Source: Symbiodinium natans (taxonomy: Eukaryota; Sar; Dinophyceae; Suessiales; Symbiodiniaceae). Taken from it: DNA of 64,000 nucleotides. Each line of letters opens with the position of its first letter. Positions within the stretch are counted from its first letter, which is position 1. This document shows, piece by piece, positions 33,242 to 43,600 of this stretch. The translations under genes were made by a program, and so were the position numbers. The stretch covers positions 190,001 to 254,000 of the forward strand of contig CAJNDS010002705.1 of assembly GCA_905221605.1 (NCBI GenBank), written 5' to 3'. The notes beneath the pieces are model-generated. The model did no database searches and had not been told where the DNA came from. It saw nothing but the letters and a program-made list of their open reading frames with translations.

Positions 33242-35924
33242 GGCCGTCTAGAACACCGAAGCCCCTGTTTCATCCTCAGCTTCGATTTTCGTTACTCTGG
33301 GCAGGGGAGCTGCGCCGATTTCTGACGGGGAATTCTGATGCTTTAGGGCTTAGGGCTTAGGGCTTAGGGCTTAGGGTTTAGGGTTTAGGGTTTAGGGTTT
33401 AGGGTTTAGGGTTTAGGGTTTAGGGTTTAGGGTTTAGGGTTTACGGTTTACGGTTTACGGTTTACGGTTTAGGGTTTAGCGTTTCAGATCTTACGTGCAG
33501 GGTTGAGGATTTCAGGCTGAAGGTTTTTGGGGACCCTAACATAAGTTCTTAAACTGAAGCCCCTGAACCCAAACCCTAAACAGAAAGCGAGGAGCCATTT
33601 GTCTTGAACAGGCCTGTGGCTACAAGGAGCCGGACCACGCGCGGGCGCCGTACAGCTTGCGCCTTAGAACCCCAAGCCCAAAACCCCAAGACCCAAAAAC
33701 CCTGACGATCAAACCCGAATTTAGAGAACCTGACTGGGCTGTCTACGCATGCCTGACAGGCGTTTAGGGTTTAGGGACCGCAAACCCCAAAACCAGAACT
33801 CCGACACCCTGGGCCCAAGGCTCTACAATAAACCCCATAGGGCCTTCATTGATTCCCTCAGCCCCGTTAGGGTTTTTCTAACCAAAAACGGTACCCTTGT
33901 TTTTCCTAGGTTGCTCCCGGATCTAGACCCAGTTTTCACTGTACTTATAACTCACTTATGAGCTCCTGAAGCCCCCTAACATGGCTATAATTGGGTTAAG
34001 TTATAATTGGGTTACTAAGTACCATGAACCTCCAAGTAAGCCCAAGCAAACCCCGAATCCCCGAAGAAGCTGCTTGGGCTCTGGACCTTATAGTCGAGCT
34101 TTCGGACTTACTGTTACTTGCTTAAGAACACCCCCCCCCCCCCCCCCCGCAATTGAAGAACGTTTTTCCGTAGAAGGACCAGATAGGGATCATATTTGAT
34201 TTTCTAATATTGTTATAACTGTCTTTTTCACTCTTTATGACAATAATTGTAAGTAAGTATGTATGTATATATATATATACATATATTTATACACACGCCT
34301 TTCTTTTTTTTTTGGGGGGGGGGTTCTTAAGCAAATGCTGGTTTAGGCCTACCGGTGCTGAGGCTATGAGAAGGGGCATCTCAACGAGCCGGCTACCCAG
34401 TCCCCACAGCGTAGGGTTTAGGGTTTAGGGTTTGGGGTTTGGGGTTTTGGGGTTTAGGGGTTTAGGGGTTTAAGGTTCAGGGTTTAGGGTTCAGGGTTCA
34501 GGGTTCAGGTTGGGATGTTCCTCCTTATACTAACAGTCCTTAGTGCGGATGATTACAAAGAAGGGGGCACCACAATCAATGTTAAGGACTTTTAGTATAA
34601 GGGGGAACATCCCAAGGTGCAAGGTTTCAGAGTTCAGGGCTAGGGGTTGGGGTTCAGGTTTTAGGGTTGAGGGTTTAGGGTTTAGGGTTTAGGGTTTAGG
34701 GTTTAGGGTTAGGGCCCTAAACCCTATGCCCTAAACCCGAAAAGAATAGGGATTCAACACTGTTCCAGCTGCCTTAAGCACGCACTCCCGGAATATTCCG
34801 GCTAACGTCATGTGAGTAATGTACACAACGCTAAACCCTACACCCTCCACCCTAAACCCTAAAGCCTAAACCCTAAACCCGAAGCCCAGCACCCTCTGGA
34901 ATCCCCCTCTCTAGGAGTAGCTCATGATGATTAACTCAGAGTGGGCCCTGATTCCTGGTTTCTTATCTGAGTTAGGTTCCCCTGGAAGCCTCTAAGCCCC
35001 AAAGCAAGGTACCTTCTTGGTTCCTGGCTTCCTCTCTTGGATCTATGTAGAAGGGTGACCGGTTTAGGGTTCAGGGTTGAGGGTTTAGGGTTTAGGGTTT
35101 AGGGTTTAGGGTTTAGGGACCCTCAACCCTAAACCCTAAACCCTGAGCCCTGAGCCTGTGTCAGGTATGAAGTCCACCAGATGGCCGAAGCATTGGCCCC
35201 TCACCTCACTTCCCAGAGGTACTGGGTTTAGGGTTTAGGGTTTAGGGTTTAGGGTTTAGGGTTTAGGGTGTAGGGTGTAGGGTTTAGGGTTTAGGGTTTA
35301 GGGTTTAGGTTTTAGGAGGTACTTCCAGAGGTTTGAGTCCCAGTTCAGGGCCTTGGGGTTGTAGGAAACCCTATACCCGAAACCCGAAACCCTAAACCCT
35401 AACCCCTAAGTCCGTGACAGCAGGTGGCTTCGTTTATAGAGAAGCTGGAGCACCCCCCTCCCCTCGCCCACCCCCCCTTGACGGTTTAGGGTTTAGGGTT
35501 AGGGTTTAGGGTTCGCCCTAGGTTGGGCATTTCTGGTGGTTCAGGTTCGTAGGCGTTTCTCTTGAAGGCCTTTGCCGCACGCGAGGTGCTAAGTTAGAGT
35601 AGTCCAGGGACCCTCAACCCTAAACCCTGAACTCTAAAACCGGGTAGGAGAGCGACCCAGCCCGAATATCGTAAAGCCCGAAATCCTAAACTACCCCAAG
35701 CACCTCGGCCTCCACCTTGTTTAGGGTTTAGGGTTTAGGGTTTAGGGTTTAGGGTTTGCTGTAATAGGGCGTAGATGCTGTGAAGGTTAGGTTTTTGGAA
35801 CAAGCTCGAAAGCTTCGTGCGGCGCGAAGAGCAGCTCTGGCCCGACCGTGGAGGGCCATCTAACACCATTCTCCCACCCCACGCCGTCCAAGGCGGCAAA
35901 GCCACCCAAGCCTATTCCTTTTAG
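33242..35924 (+). CDS. Multi-exon model, last exon inside a duplicated segment
   Basis: Exons 33242-33339 (1/0; FSLLWAGELRRFLTGNSD), about 33584-33665 (two frames open), 33725-33761, about 34067-34105 (AAWALDLIVELSDLLL), 34347-34410 (2/0), 34769-34811 (1/2; leaves by a perfect GTGAGT), 35165-35225 (2/0; YEVHQMAEALAPHLTSQRYW), 35424-35483 (0/0; ASFIEKLEHPPPLAHPPL), 35568-35585, 35653-35718 (0/0; SPNIVKPEILNYPKHLGLHL), 35805-35924 (0/stop; ESFVRREEQLWPDRGGP). The five joins from 34769 on are in frame. The last exon also lies in the segment repeated in inverted form at 61950-62706, where it is frameshifted, so it may belong to a repeat. Confidence 0.38.
33342..33480. repeat. G-strand telomeric tract, three homogenised blocks
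   Basis: Four GGGCTTA units, about ten TTTAGGG units, then four TTTACGG units, each block internally uniform. Confidence 0.9.
34110..34345. mobile_element. Hairpin MITE with C-run and G-run
   Basis: Left TTACTTGCTTAAGAACA followed by a long C-run. Right a G-run followed by GGTTCTTAAGCAAATGCTGG. The two ends are inverted repeats and the C- and G-runs lie opposite each other in the stem. The core is AT-rich with (TA)n. Confidence 0.75.
34508..34617. mobile_element. MITE-like element, GGGATGTT..AACATCCC, best copy
   Basis: GGGATGTTCCTCCTTATACT at the left, and its inverted form AGTATAAGGGGGAACATCCC at the right. Inner AACAGTCCTTA / TAAGGACTTTT also pair. Confidence 0.8.
34925..35050. mobile_element. 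MITE-like element, CCCTTATTCCCCC family, diverged copy
   Basis: ACTCAGAGTGGGCCCTGATTCC at the left, with GGTTCCCCTGGAAGCC and CCTCTCTTGGATCTA toward the right. Confidence 0.5.
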
Positions 35925-36310
35925 GGTTTAGGCCTAAACTCAAGTCAACTGACTTACAATACAAACTTCTGCCGGTTTTTTGTTATGGGCTTCGACGGAA
36001 AAGTTGTTTGGGATTTTTTCAGGCCCCGGGGCCACAAAAGGCAGTGGGTCAGGGCGCGTAGGGGGGGGGGAGGGGGGTCAGGGGCTCAGGGGGGCCAAAG
36101 GTGGGCCGGGAGGGGTTAGGGGGGTTAGGGGGGCAGGGAGGGTCAGAAGGCTCCGAATTTAGGGTTTTGACTTTTCTAAAGTAAGGACCACGGTACTGGT
36201 CCCGGTGCTACCGACCTCCGAGCTGTTGGAGGCGAACGACCTGGGTCGGCTTGTGCCATGGAGGTCGAGGGGCCCAACTAGGGGGCCGCCTAAGGGTTTA
36301 GGGTTAAGTG
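35757..36310 (+). repeat. Dispersed segment, copy A (inverted partner at 61950-62706)
   Basis: The reverse complement of 61950-62706 matches this stretch in order: TTTGCTGTnATAGGGCGTAG, AACAAGCTCGAAAGCTTCGTG, GCCGTCCAAGGCGGCAAAGC, TTTTAGGGTTTAGGCCTAAA, a G-rich middle, and CGACCTGGGTCGGCTTGTGC. Divergence is roughly 10-15% by eye, and copy B is longer in the G/C-rich middle. Telomeric repeat borders both ends of both copies. Confidence 0.8.
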
Positions 36311-36861
36311 GGCCTAGCTGATAACCGAGCCTTCTTTTTTGGAACCCCGATGGAAGCATGGCAGCGCCAACTCGACACCCCTAGGCCTCCCCCAAGCCTC
36401 GACCTCAAGTTTGTCGATTTCCCTAAGCCCTAAACCCTAAACCTTAAACCCTAAACCCTAACCCCTAAACCCTAAACCCTAAAACTTTCAATCCTAAACC
36501 TTAAAACTTTAAACCCTAAACCCGAAAATCCGAAAACCCGAAAACCCTAAAACCCTAAAACCCTTAACCCTCAACCCTAAACCCTAAACCCTAAACCCTG
36601 AAGCCTGAACCCTGAACCCTAAACTGGCCCTAGAGCAGCTTAGGCTCTGAAGCTCAGAGCCCTAGGGTTTGGGGCGGGGGGGGGGGGGGGGGGGGGTTGA
36701 ACAAGTCCCTAAACCCGGAGCCCTTGACCCCCGACCTCAAGGCCAGCGGGCTATGCCTTTTCCCGAGGCCTTAATAAAGCCCTGAATCCTAAACCCTCAA
36801 CCCTCAGCACCGGAACCCGGGACCCGCATCCCCACACCCCAAACCCTGATCCTTGAGCAAG

Positions 36862-36930
36862 CGAGGTCACATTGATCCAGGAACCGCCCGGCAAGATCAA
36901 GTCCTCAGCCTCCCCGGCCGTTGTGTTAGG
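36862..36930 (+). CDS. Orphan exon-like island
   Basis: Bounded by GAGCAAG and TTAGG|GTTTAGGG. Open as VTLIQEPPGKIKSSASPAVV (15 of 21 third positions G or C) and, less GC-rich, as GHIDPGTARQDQVLSLPGRC. No partner exon assigned. Confidence 0.3.
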
Positions 36931-37090
36931 GTTTAGGGTTAGGGTTGAGGGTTGAGGGTTGAGGGTTGAGGGTTTAGGGTTGAGGGTTGAGGGTTGAGGG
37001 TTTAGGGTTCAGGGTTTAGGGTTTAGGGTTTAGGGTTGAGCCCTCCGTCCCAAGCATTGCGCCGCAGTTGTAGGCATGCCGGAAGTCGTG

Positions 37091-37245
37091 TACTTGAAGG
37101 TTCATGGTACTTACTAACCAATTATAACTGGGCTTATAACCCTACTGATAATTGGGATAACCCCTATAAGGCCCTTTAGGGGTATTCTAAGTTGGGCTAT
37201 AAGTACAGTTATAACTGGTGAGTAAGTACCATGAACCTTCAAGTA
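37091..37245. mobile_element. TA-flanked palindromic MITE, CTTGAAGG family
   Basis: Full-length copy with ends TACTTGAAGGTTCATGGTAC and GTACCATGAACCTTCAAGTA, closely matching 25469-25624. Confidence 0.85.
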
Positions 37246-37249
37246 ATTA

Positions 37250-37518
37250 CTACCCCGAAGGCCCCCAGAACCCTGAAAAGTCCCGACCCCTCCGGCCATG
37301 TTTGGGGTCATGCTGCCCTGCGTGCGAGTCCCCATAGCATCCATGCTTCAAGTGTTTGGGTTTGCTCTCCTCAACACAGACATTCTTCACGACAACCGCA
37401 TGGATTGTCCATAACTCAGATCGCGTTTTTAGACCAACGCGATCCTGGAAAATCACAGTTTGGAGTGCTGCCTAAGCGCTGGAAGTATTTTACATATCGA
37501 GTAAAACGCAATTTCTAA
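37250..37518. other. Coding-like island, strand unresolved
   Basis: + strand: TFFTTTAWIVHNSDRVFRPT after a good pyrimidine-AG at 37379, or GKSQFGVLPKRWKYFTYRVK in another frame to a stop at 37518. - strand: VVKNVCVEESKPKHLKHGCY and MDAMGTRTQGSMTPNMAGGV. All are open over 60 or more bases. The sequence is unique here and not telomeric. I cannot choose between readings. Confidence 0.3.
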
Positions 37519-37645
37519 GCCTGCTCACTGGTCACACGTCGGGTTAGGGTTTAGGGTTTCGGGTTTCGGGTTTAGAATTTAGGGTCTAGGGTTCGGGTCT
37601 TGAGTGGCGGGTCTGAGGCTGGAGGGTGTTGGGCGCGGCTTTAGG

Positions 37646-37924
37646 ATGAGGGTGGAGGTGTATAGAGCCGTAAAGCAACTTGGTTTGTTTCTGACAAAAG
37701 GGAGAAGAATCAAACAACCAATCAATAATTTTCCTCCCCCCGCCCCCTTCGCGCCCCCGCCGCTTGAACAACATTCTTCCTCTACGCCCTTGCTCGTGAC
37801 TAGTCTGGCAAAAAGAACCTGCAGAAACCTTCCCTTAGACAAGTACCCCCCCCAAGAAGCTAAACCTAGAGTACTGGGCGCTGGACGTAAGGCCCAGTCC
37901 CGGGAATATTTCTCTGAGGTTTGA
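37646..37924 (+). CDS. 92-residue ORF, possibly a first exon
   Basis: ATG 37646, stop 37922-37924: MRVEVYRAVKQLGLFLTKGR at the start, a proline-rich middle (FPPPAPFAPPPLEQ), and LAKRTCRNLPLDKYPPQEAK. A GTAAGG donor at 37887 could make it a first exon exiting in phase 1. Among the longest intact frames in the window that is not low complexity. No family recognised. Confidence 0.4.
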   Translation: MRVEVYRAVKQLGLFLTKGRRIKQPINNFPPPAPFAPPPLEQHSSSTPLLVTSLAKRTCRNLPLDKYPPQEAKPRVLGAGRKAQSREYFSEV

Positions 37925-37945
37925 TTTGGGACCCCTACATGATCC

Positions 37946-38039
37946 CAAACCCTAAACCCTAAACCCTAAACCCTAAACCCTAAACCCTAAACCCTAAACC
38001 CTAAACCCTAAACCCTAAACCCTAAACCCTAAACCCTAA
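37946..38039. repeat. (CCCTAAA)n tract
   Basis: About 13 perfect heptamers. Confidence 0.9.
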
Positions 38040-38091
38040 GGTTTGGTGTGCCCCCCCACCAGCACCGGGAAACCCTAAACCCGATCCCAAG

Positions 38092-38404
38092 AACCCTGCT
38101 CGTGGCTTTGAGAAGTCAGCAACCTCTTCTGGGTTTTGGAGTACTGTACTTTAATACTTTTTTTTTGTTCTGGGTTCCTATTAGAGCTACTTATACCTAA
38201 AACGTATATACTTTTTTCCAGGGTCTACTCCAAAGGTAGGTCTTAGGGTCCTTTTTAAGTCCCTTAGTTTTGGGGGAACGTGAGGTTGGTTTCTAAAGCT
38301 CACCCCCCAAAAAAGAGGTTAAGGTTCTGTCGACATAACACGGCCAGAGTTGGCGTTGGCAGGGCGCGCACCACACCAAGAAGATGGCCGAGAACGACGG
38401 CAGG
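38092..38404 (+). CDS. Two small exon-like islands
   Basis: 38092-38132 (0/2; NPARGFEKSATSS) and 38363-38404 (AHHTKKMAENDGR, G or C at nearly all third positions, followed by GTAATG). The phases do not close between them. Possible parts of a gene whose other exons I did not find. Confidence 0.25.
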
Positions 38405-38649
38405 GTAATGGATTCAGGGGTTGAGGCGTTTAGGGTTGGGGTTCAGGGTGTAGACGTTCAGACGCTAGGGTTTAGACGTTTAGGGGGGTTAGGGGAATCC
38501 GTGTTTAAGGGGCTGGAGTGGCTTGTTGGTGAGTTTAGAATTTTAGTAACTAAAAATGCGGGTCCCGCCTAAATCCATGAAACCGAAAGAAGCCTAAATC
38601 TTTCATGCCCGCAAACCCTGCGCATCCTCATCTCCAAATGCCCTCAACC

Positions 38650-38770
38650 CATCAGGGACCCAGAGTAGGCCCTTATTACCTCGTTTTAGGGTTCAGGTTT
38701 CCTTATAAGATCTTATAAGCCCATGCAAACCAAAAAGGGCACCCTTTATTCCTAGGTTACTCTTGGGCCT
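38650..38770. mobile_element. MITE-like element, CCCTTATTCCCCC family, copy
   Basis: GACCCAGAGTAGGCCCTTAT at the left and CCTAGGTTACTCTTGGGCCT at the right form the inverted ends. Good family example. Confidence 0.7.
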
Positions 38771-38930
38771 AGAAACCCTCGAAGTTTACCCGAAGAGCCC
38801 AATACCCCTTGTTCAAGGTTACAATCAAAATTCAGGATCCTTGTAGAATTTAAGGTGTGCGCCTTAATTCAGGGGAAAGCCTGAGCCCGAAGCCCTAAAC
38901 CGCGAACACCCGAGAATCATCGTGGTCTCC

Positions 38931-39369
38931 ATGGCTTCAGGCGGACCGAAACTCTTGGGCCTAGCCATTCTCGCCAGTGCCTGTGCAGCAGGCGCGTGCC
39001 TTAGGAGGCGTAGTGTAGGCCCATGAGGTGGTTTCAACCCTGCCCTAAACCCTGGTTTTCTTTGTGGTACTTTACCGTAACTTTAGATCCTTACCCTTTT
39101 TGGGTTTATTGGGTTTCTTAATAAGGCAGCTAAAAGTTTAATTTACAGCTAATTTTCTGAGTGCAGCCAAGTTTTGGTGGTTGAGGGTTCAGGGTATCTC
39201 CCACTTGGGGTTGTGGCATTTAGGGCTTTCGGGTTGAGGTTCGGGTCTCTGCCTACCTCCAACCCTTCAGCACGAAGCTCTCCACCATATACCCATACAA
39301 AAAAAAACGAAAACAGGGAAAGAGCCACGTCGCATTGGCCCCGAAAACCCAAAACTCTGTGAGGCTTAA
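38931..39369 (+). CDS. Two-exon gene with N-terminal signal-peptide-like segment (60 aa)
   Basis: Exon 1, 38931-39014, starts MASGGPKLLGLAILASACAA followed by GACLRRRS and leaves in phase 0 at GTAGGC. Exon 2, 39271-39369, enters in phase 0 after AACCCTTCAG and reads HEALHHIPIQKKTKTG, then RRIGPENPKLCEA and stop. Lys then a run of Leu/Ala/Ile with small residues is typical of a secretory signal peptide, with cleavage possible after the ACAAGA region. The product would be a short, basic, possibly secreted peptide. Exon 1 without splicing is a 31-residue frame, so the second exon is inferred. Confidence 0.35.
39058..39152. repeat. Dispersed ~95-bp repeat, copy 2
   Basis: Same orientation as 16730-16830: CTTTGTGGTACTTTACCGTA to GGCAGCTAAAAGTTTAATTT. 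It lies in the proposed intron of the gene at 38931-39369. Confidence 0.75.
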
Positions 39370-39698
39370 CTGCAAGATTTGCTGAGGGCGCGCCTGAGGT
39401 GCAGCGCACATGCAGAGCCTCTTAAGCCCAAAGCCCTGTAAACCCCAAGCCCTTTGTTGAAACCCGAACACTAAACCCTAACCCTGCCCTTCATCGGTTT
39501 CTCTTGCTGTCGAATAATCGCCTGAGAACGCCCAAACGACACCCTGTTGGTCTGGTGTGGTCTCGGGGTAGACACCAGAACAACTTAAACCTAAACCCGA
39601 ACCTTGAATCCGAACTCCCTAAACCCCTAGACCCGGAACCCAAAACTCCTAAACCCTTAACCCGAATTTCCGAAACCCTAAAACCATAAACCTTTGAG

Positions 39699-40492
39699 CC
39701 AGGGCAGGAGTCGCAAAGCAAAGGCAACGCAGAGGCCGACAAAGGGCTGAGTTGGGCCTTTTGGGGCGTTTCTTCGGGGGTGGGTTTGGGTTTTGGGCCT
39801 GGAGGGGTTCAGGGATTCGGGCTTAGAGAGTTCAGGGTTGAGGGGTTTGCAGGTTTGGGGTTTAGGGTCTAGCGGTTGAGGGGTCGGGCTTAGAGAGTTC
39901 AGGGTCTGGTATTGGCTTAGGGTTTGGGACTTGGGGCCGGGAGGTTAGGGCCTAATTAGAGGTTTAGGGTTTTAGGGTTTGGGCTTGGGGTTCATAGAGT
40001 CTAGGGTTTAGGGTTTAGGGTTTAGGGTTTAGGGTTTAGGGTTTAGGGTTTAGGGTTTTAGGGCTCAAGGTTCGGAGAAAGTTCAGTTGCACTTTTATGG
40101 AGTGACAGGGTTGGGGTTCATGGGCTTAGAGTGTCCGGCTCAGGGGTTCGGGACTCTTTCTACCACAGCGGGGGTAGGTACCTAGGCACCTTAGGGAAGC
40201 ACCCTAAACCCTAAACCCTAAACCCTAAACCCTAAACCCTAAACCCTAAACCCTAAACCCTAAACCCTAAACCCTAAACCCTAAACCCTAAACCCTAAAC
40301 CCTAAACCTAAACCCTAAACCCTAAACCCTAAACCCTAAACCCTAAACCCTAAACCCTAAACCCTAAACCCTAAACCCTAAACCCTAAGTTTAGAGAGCC
40401 TTACGGGGCCTTACGGGGCCCTTAGGGACCCTATCAAACTGCTTCAGCCGCAGCGCCAGGCATCGGCCGGCGGCAGCGAAGGCCAATCGTAG
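39699..40492 (+). CDS. Two-exon model
   Basis: Exons 39699-39767 (0/0; GQESQSKGNAEADKGLSWAF) and 40460-40492 (0/stop; ASAGGSEGQS). The second island extends upstream in frame as KLLQPQRQASAGGSEGQS, so the acceptor could instead be at 40425. Small, polar product of unknown function. Confidence 0.3.
40201..40388. repeat. (CCCTAAA)n tract
   Basis: About 26 heptamers with one missing base near 40310. Confidence 0.95.
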
Positions 40493-40689
40493 CTTGCAGG
40501 TTCTAGTCATCTAAACCTAAGCCCTAGGGCTTAGGGTTTAGGGTTTAGGGTTTAGGGTCTATGAACCCTATTTCACCTCATTAGCCCGATTAAGCCCTAG
40601 TAGCCCTGTTAACTCTATTAGCCCTATTAGCACTATTAGCCCGATTTGGAGGGCTCCTAAATCCCAAACCCTAGCCCCGACCTCCTAAG

Positions 40690-43600
40690 CTCGTGATCCC
40701 TGAGCCGCACAGGGTTTAGGGTTTTGGGTTTAGCGTTTAGGGTTTGGGTTTAGGGTTTAGGGTTTAGGGTTTAGGGTTTAGGGTTTAGGGTTTAGGGTTT
40801 AGGGTTTAGGGTTTAGGGTTTAGGGTTTAGGGTTTAGGGTTTAGGGGCCCTAAGCCCTGCACCCCTGCTCCATGGGCGGAGGCGGGCAAGAGGCGGTCGG
40901 CACGAGTGGAGAAGGCTTCCTGGCCAGAAGTGCTTGCTTTCAGGGTTTAGGTTTAGGGTTTAGGGTTTAGGGTTTAGGGTTTAGGGTTTAGGGTTTAGGG
41001 TTTAGGGTTCAGGGTTCAGGGTTCAGGGTTCAGGGTTCAGGGTTCAGGGTTCAGGGTTCAGGGTTCAGGGTTCAGGGTTCAGGGTTCCGGGTGTAGAAGC
41101 CCTTCGCTCCTCAGCCCTAAACCCTAAACTCCTACAAGCCCTGAAGCCTAAACCCTAAGCTCCTACAAGCCCTAAACCCTAAACTCCTACAAGCCCTGAA
41201 GCCTAAACCCTAAGCTCCTACAAGCCCTAAACCCTAAACTCCTACAAGCCCTGAAGCCTAAACCCTAAGCTCCTACAAGCCCTAAACCCTAAACTCCTAC
41301 AAGCCCTGAAGCCTAAACCCTAAGCTCCTACAAGCCCTAAACCCTAAACCCCTACAAGCCCTAAACCCTAAACCCTGAACTATTACAAGCCCCTAAACCC
41401 TAAACTCCTACACGCCCTAAACCGTAAAGCCCTAAACTCCTACAAGCCCCGAATCCCCCCCCAACAACCCCCCAGCCACGCCCTGATCGCAGAGGCCTGG
41501 CGGAGGACCTCTCAGGCCCGAAGCCGCTCCAAGAGTTCCACAAGACGGCCAGGTGCTCGGCGAACCCTAAACCCTAAACCCTAAACCCTAAACCCTTTGT
41601 TAAAAGTTTACTGCTTAGGGCTTAGGGTTTCGGGTCTGGGGTCTATGCGTGTTGTTTTTTCGGGGTTTTGTGTTTAGGGTTTGTGTGCTCTTCGCGCCGT
41701 TTTTTTTTGTTTTTTTTTGGGGGGGGGTTTAGTGTGTTTTTGTGTTTGTTTAGGGCTTGGAAACTTTGCGGCTGAATGCTTGCTTGGTGTTTGTTGAGAG
41801 TGCTAGAGTCAAGGACTTTGGTTGGTTTGTCTGCTCAGGGCGCTAGGGCTTTGGCTGCTTTGAATCGTGAATCTCAGGTAGACCTGCAACTTGCGGGTAT
41901 CACCTATGGGCCCTAAACCCTGTACGTTCGACCGCAAACCCGAAAGCCACACCCTACTCAAACAACGCAAAAAGGGTAAGTGTCTCACCTCTGGAGGCGA
42001 ATGCGCCAAACCCTAAGCTGTAGGGAAAAGCTGAGGTTCGCGCGCTTCGCGTCTCTCGGGGGCAGCAGCAGCCGGATCAGCCACACGGGCTTCAAGATGT
42101 GTGGATTTCGGAGTTTAGGGTTTAGGGTTTGGGTTTTTAGGGTTTAAGGTTTTGGGTCTTTGGGGGTGTTTGGGGATTCAAGTTTAGGCTTCTAGGTTCA
42201 GGGATATGCTTCAAAGAATAAATACCCTAACCCCCAGGTTATTCTGAGAACCATGCCTCCGGCCGCACTGTTTAGGGATACGGGCCTTAAGTAAACCTTT
42301 CACCTGAACCATAAACCCTTAGCCCTAAAAATCCGAACCCTGACCCCCGGCGTGTGGTTGATCTTATAGGGGCTGAGGCACACACACACACACACACACA
42401 CACACCGAGCCCCCCGCCCACTTTTCTTACCCCTTAAACCCCAGACCCTAAACCCTAACCCTAAACCCTAAACCCTAAACCCTAAACCCTAAACCCTAAA
42501 CCCTAAACCCTAAACCCTAAACCCTAAACCCTAAACCCTAAGCCCTAAGCCCTAAGCCCTAAACCCTAAACCCTAAACCCTAAACCCTAAACCCTAAACC
42601 CTAGCCCTTGCCCCAAACCTTATGCCCTAAACCCTAAACCCGTTCAAATAGAAAGCCCCAAGAATGACCTTTCCCACCCCCCACCCCCTCTTTGCGTTCC
42701 TACCACGTTCCTGGGGTTCGCAAATCCCGGTGCTGAACCTTAAACTGCAAACCCTAAGCCCGAAATATCCCAAACCTGTGAAAGGCTTACAAGATATGAG
42801 GCTTTAGGATCCTAAACCCTAAAACCTAAACCCTCAACCGCAAGGGCTGGGCTTTGGGGTCTGACTTCTTGCAACTTCGGACTTAGGGCGTTTTGGGCTG
42901 TCGGTTTAAGGGTACTTGGAGGTTCAGGGTACGTACTAACCAATTATATCTGTACTTATAGCCCACTTATAAGACCTTCAAGTGCCCTAATAGGTTATAA
43001 GTACAGCTCCCCTGAACCCTGAACCCTAAACCCTAAACCCTAAACCCTAAATCCTAAACCCTAAACCCTTACAAGCATATATATATATATATTTATATTT
43101 ATATATGTATGGAGTTATAATTGGGTTAATAGGTACCCTGAACCTCCAAGTAGTTATATGGGCCCCTGACATGGCTCCCTTTATCTCCTTTAAGGGGTTC
43201 TGAAGTATTGGCCCTTGGGTGGTATAGGGGTTTAGGGTTTAGGGTTTAGGGTTTAGGGTTTAGGGTGGGTATGTTAAGGGCCCATACTGAGGGACCGTGC
43301 AACTACCCCAAGACTAGGGTCTGGGGTTTAGGGCAGCTTGTACCGCGAACCTTTCTTTCGTTTTTGCAGAGTTTCGGTGTTCGAGTACGCGCTGAGGTGC
43401 ATGCTCGGTGAGAGCCTACATCTCCTTATCAAGGCAGCCGGCTCTGTTGCAGGTTGCGGGCTTTAGGGTTCAGGGTTTAGGGTTTAAGATGGTTTAAGGT
43501 TTAGGGCCCCAACGGTTACGAGTTCAGGAATTCGGGTTTGGAGGCTTAGGGGTTTAACATTTGGTATGTGTGTGCTGACTTGCATTATTTAGGTTTTGCC

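Noticed and set aside
36159-36359. LLEANDLGRLVPW-type + frame and the opposite minus frame.
   Set aside because: Both lie in the dispersed segment repeated at 61950-62706, so they are more likely repeat than gene.
41129-41350. CRISPR-like array.
   Set aside because: The units are adjacent tandem repeats without unique spacers, in a eukaryotic context.
42978-43000. Rho-independent terminators suggested by palindromes followed by T-runs.
   Set aside because: Bacterial signal. The palindromes here are repeated mobile elements in a eukaryote.
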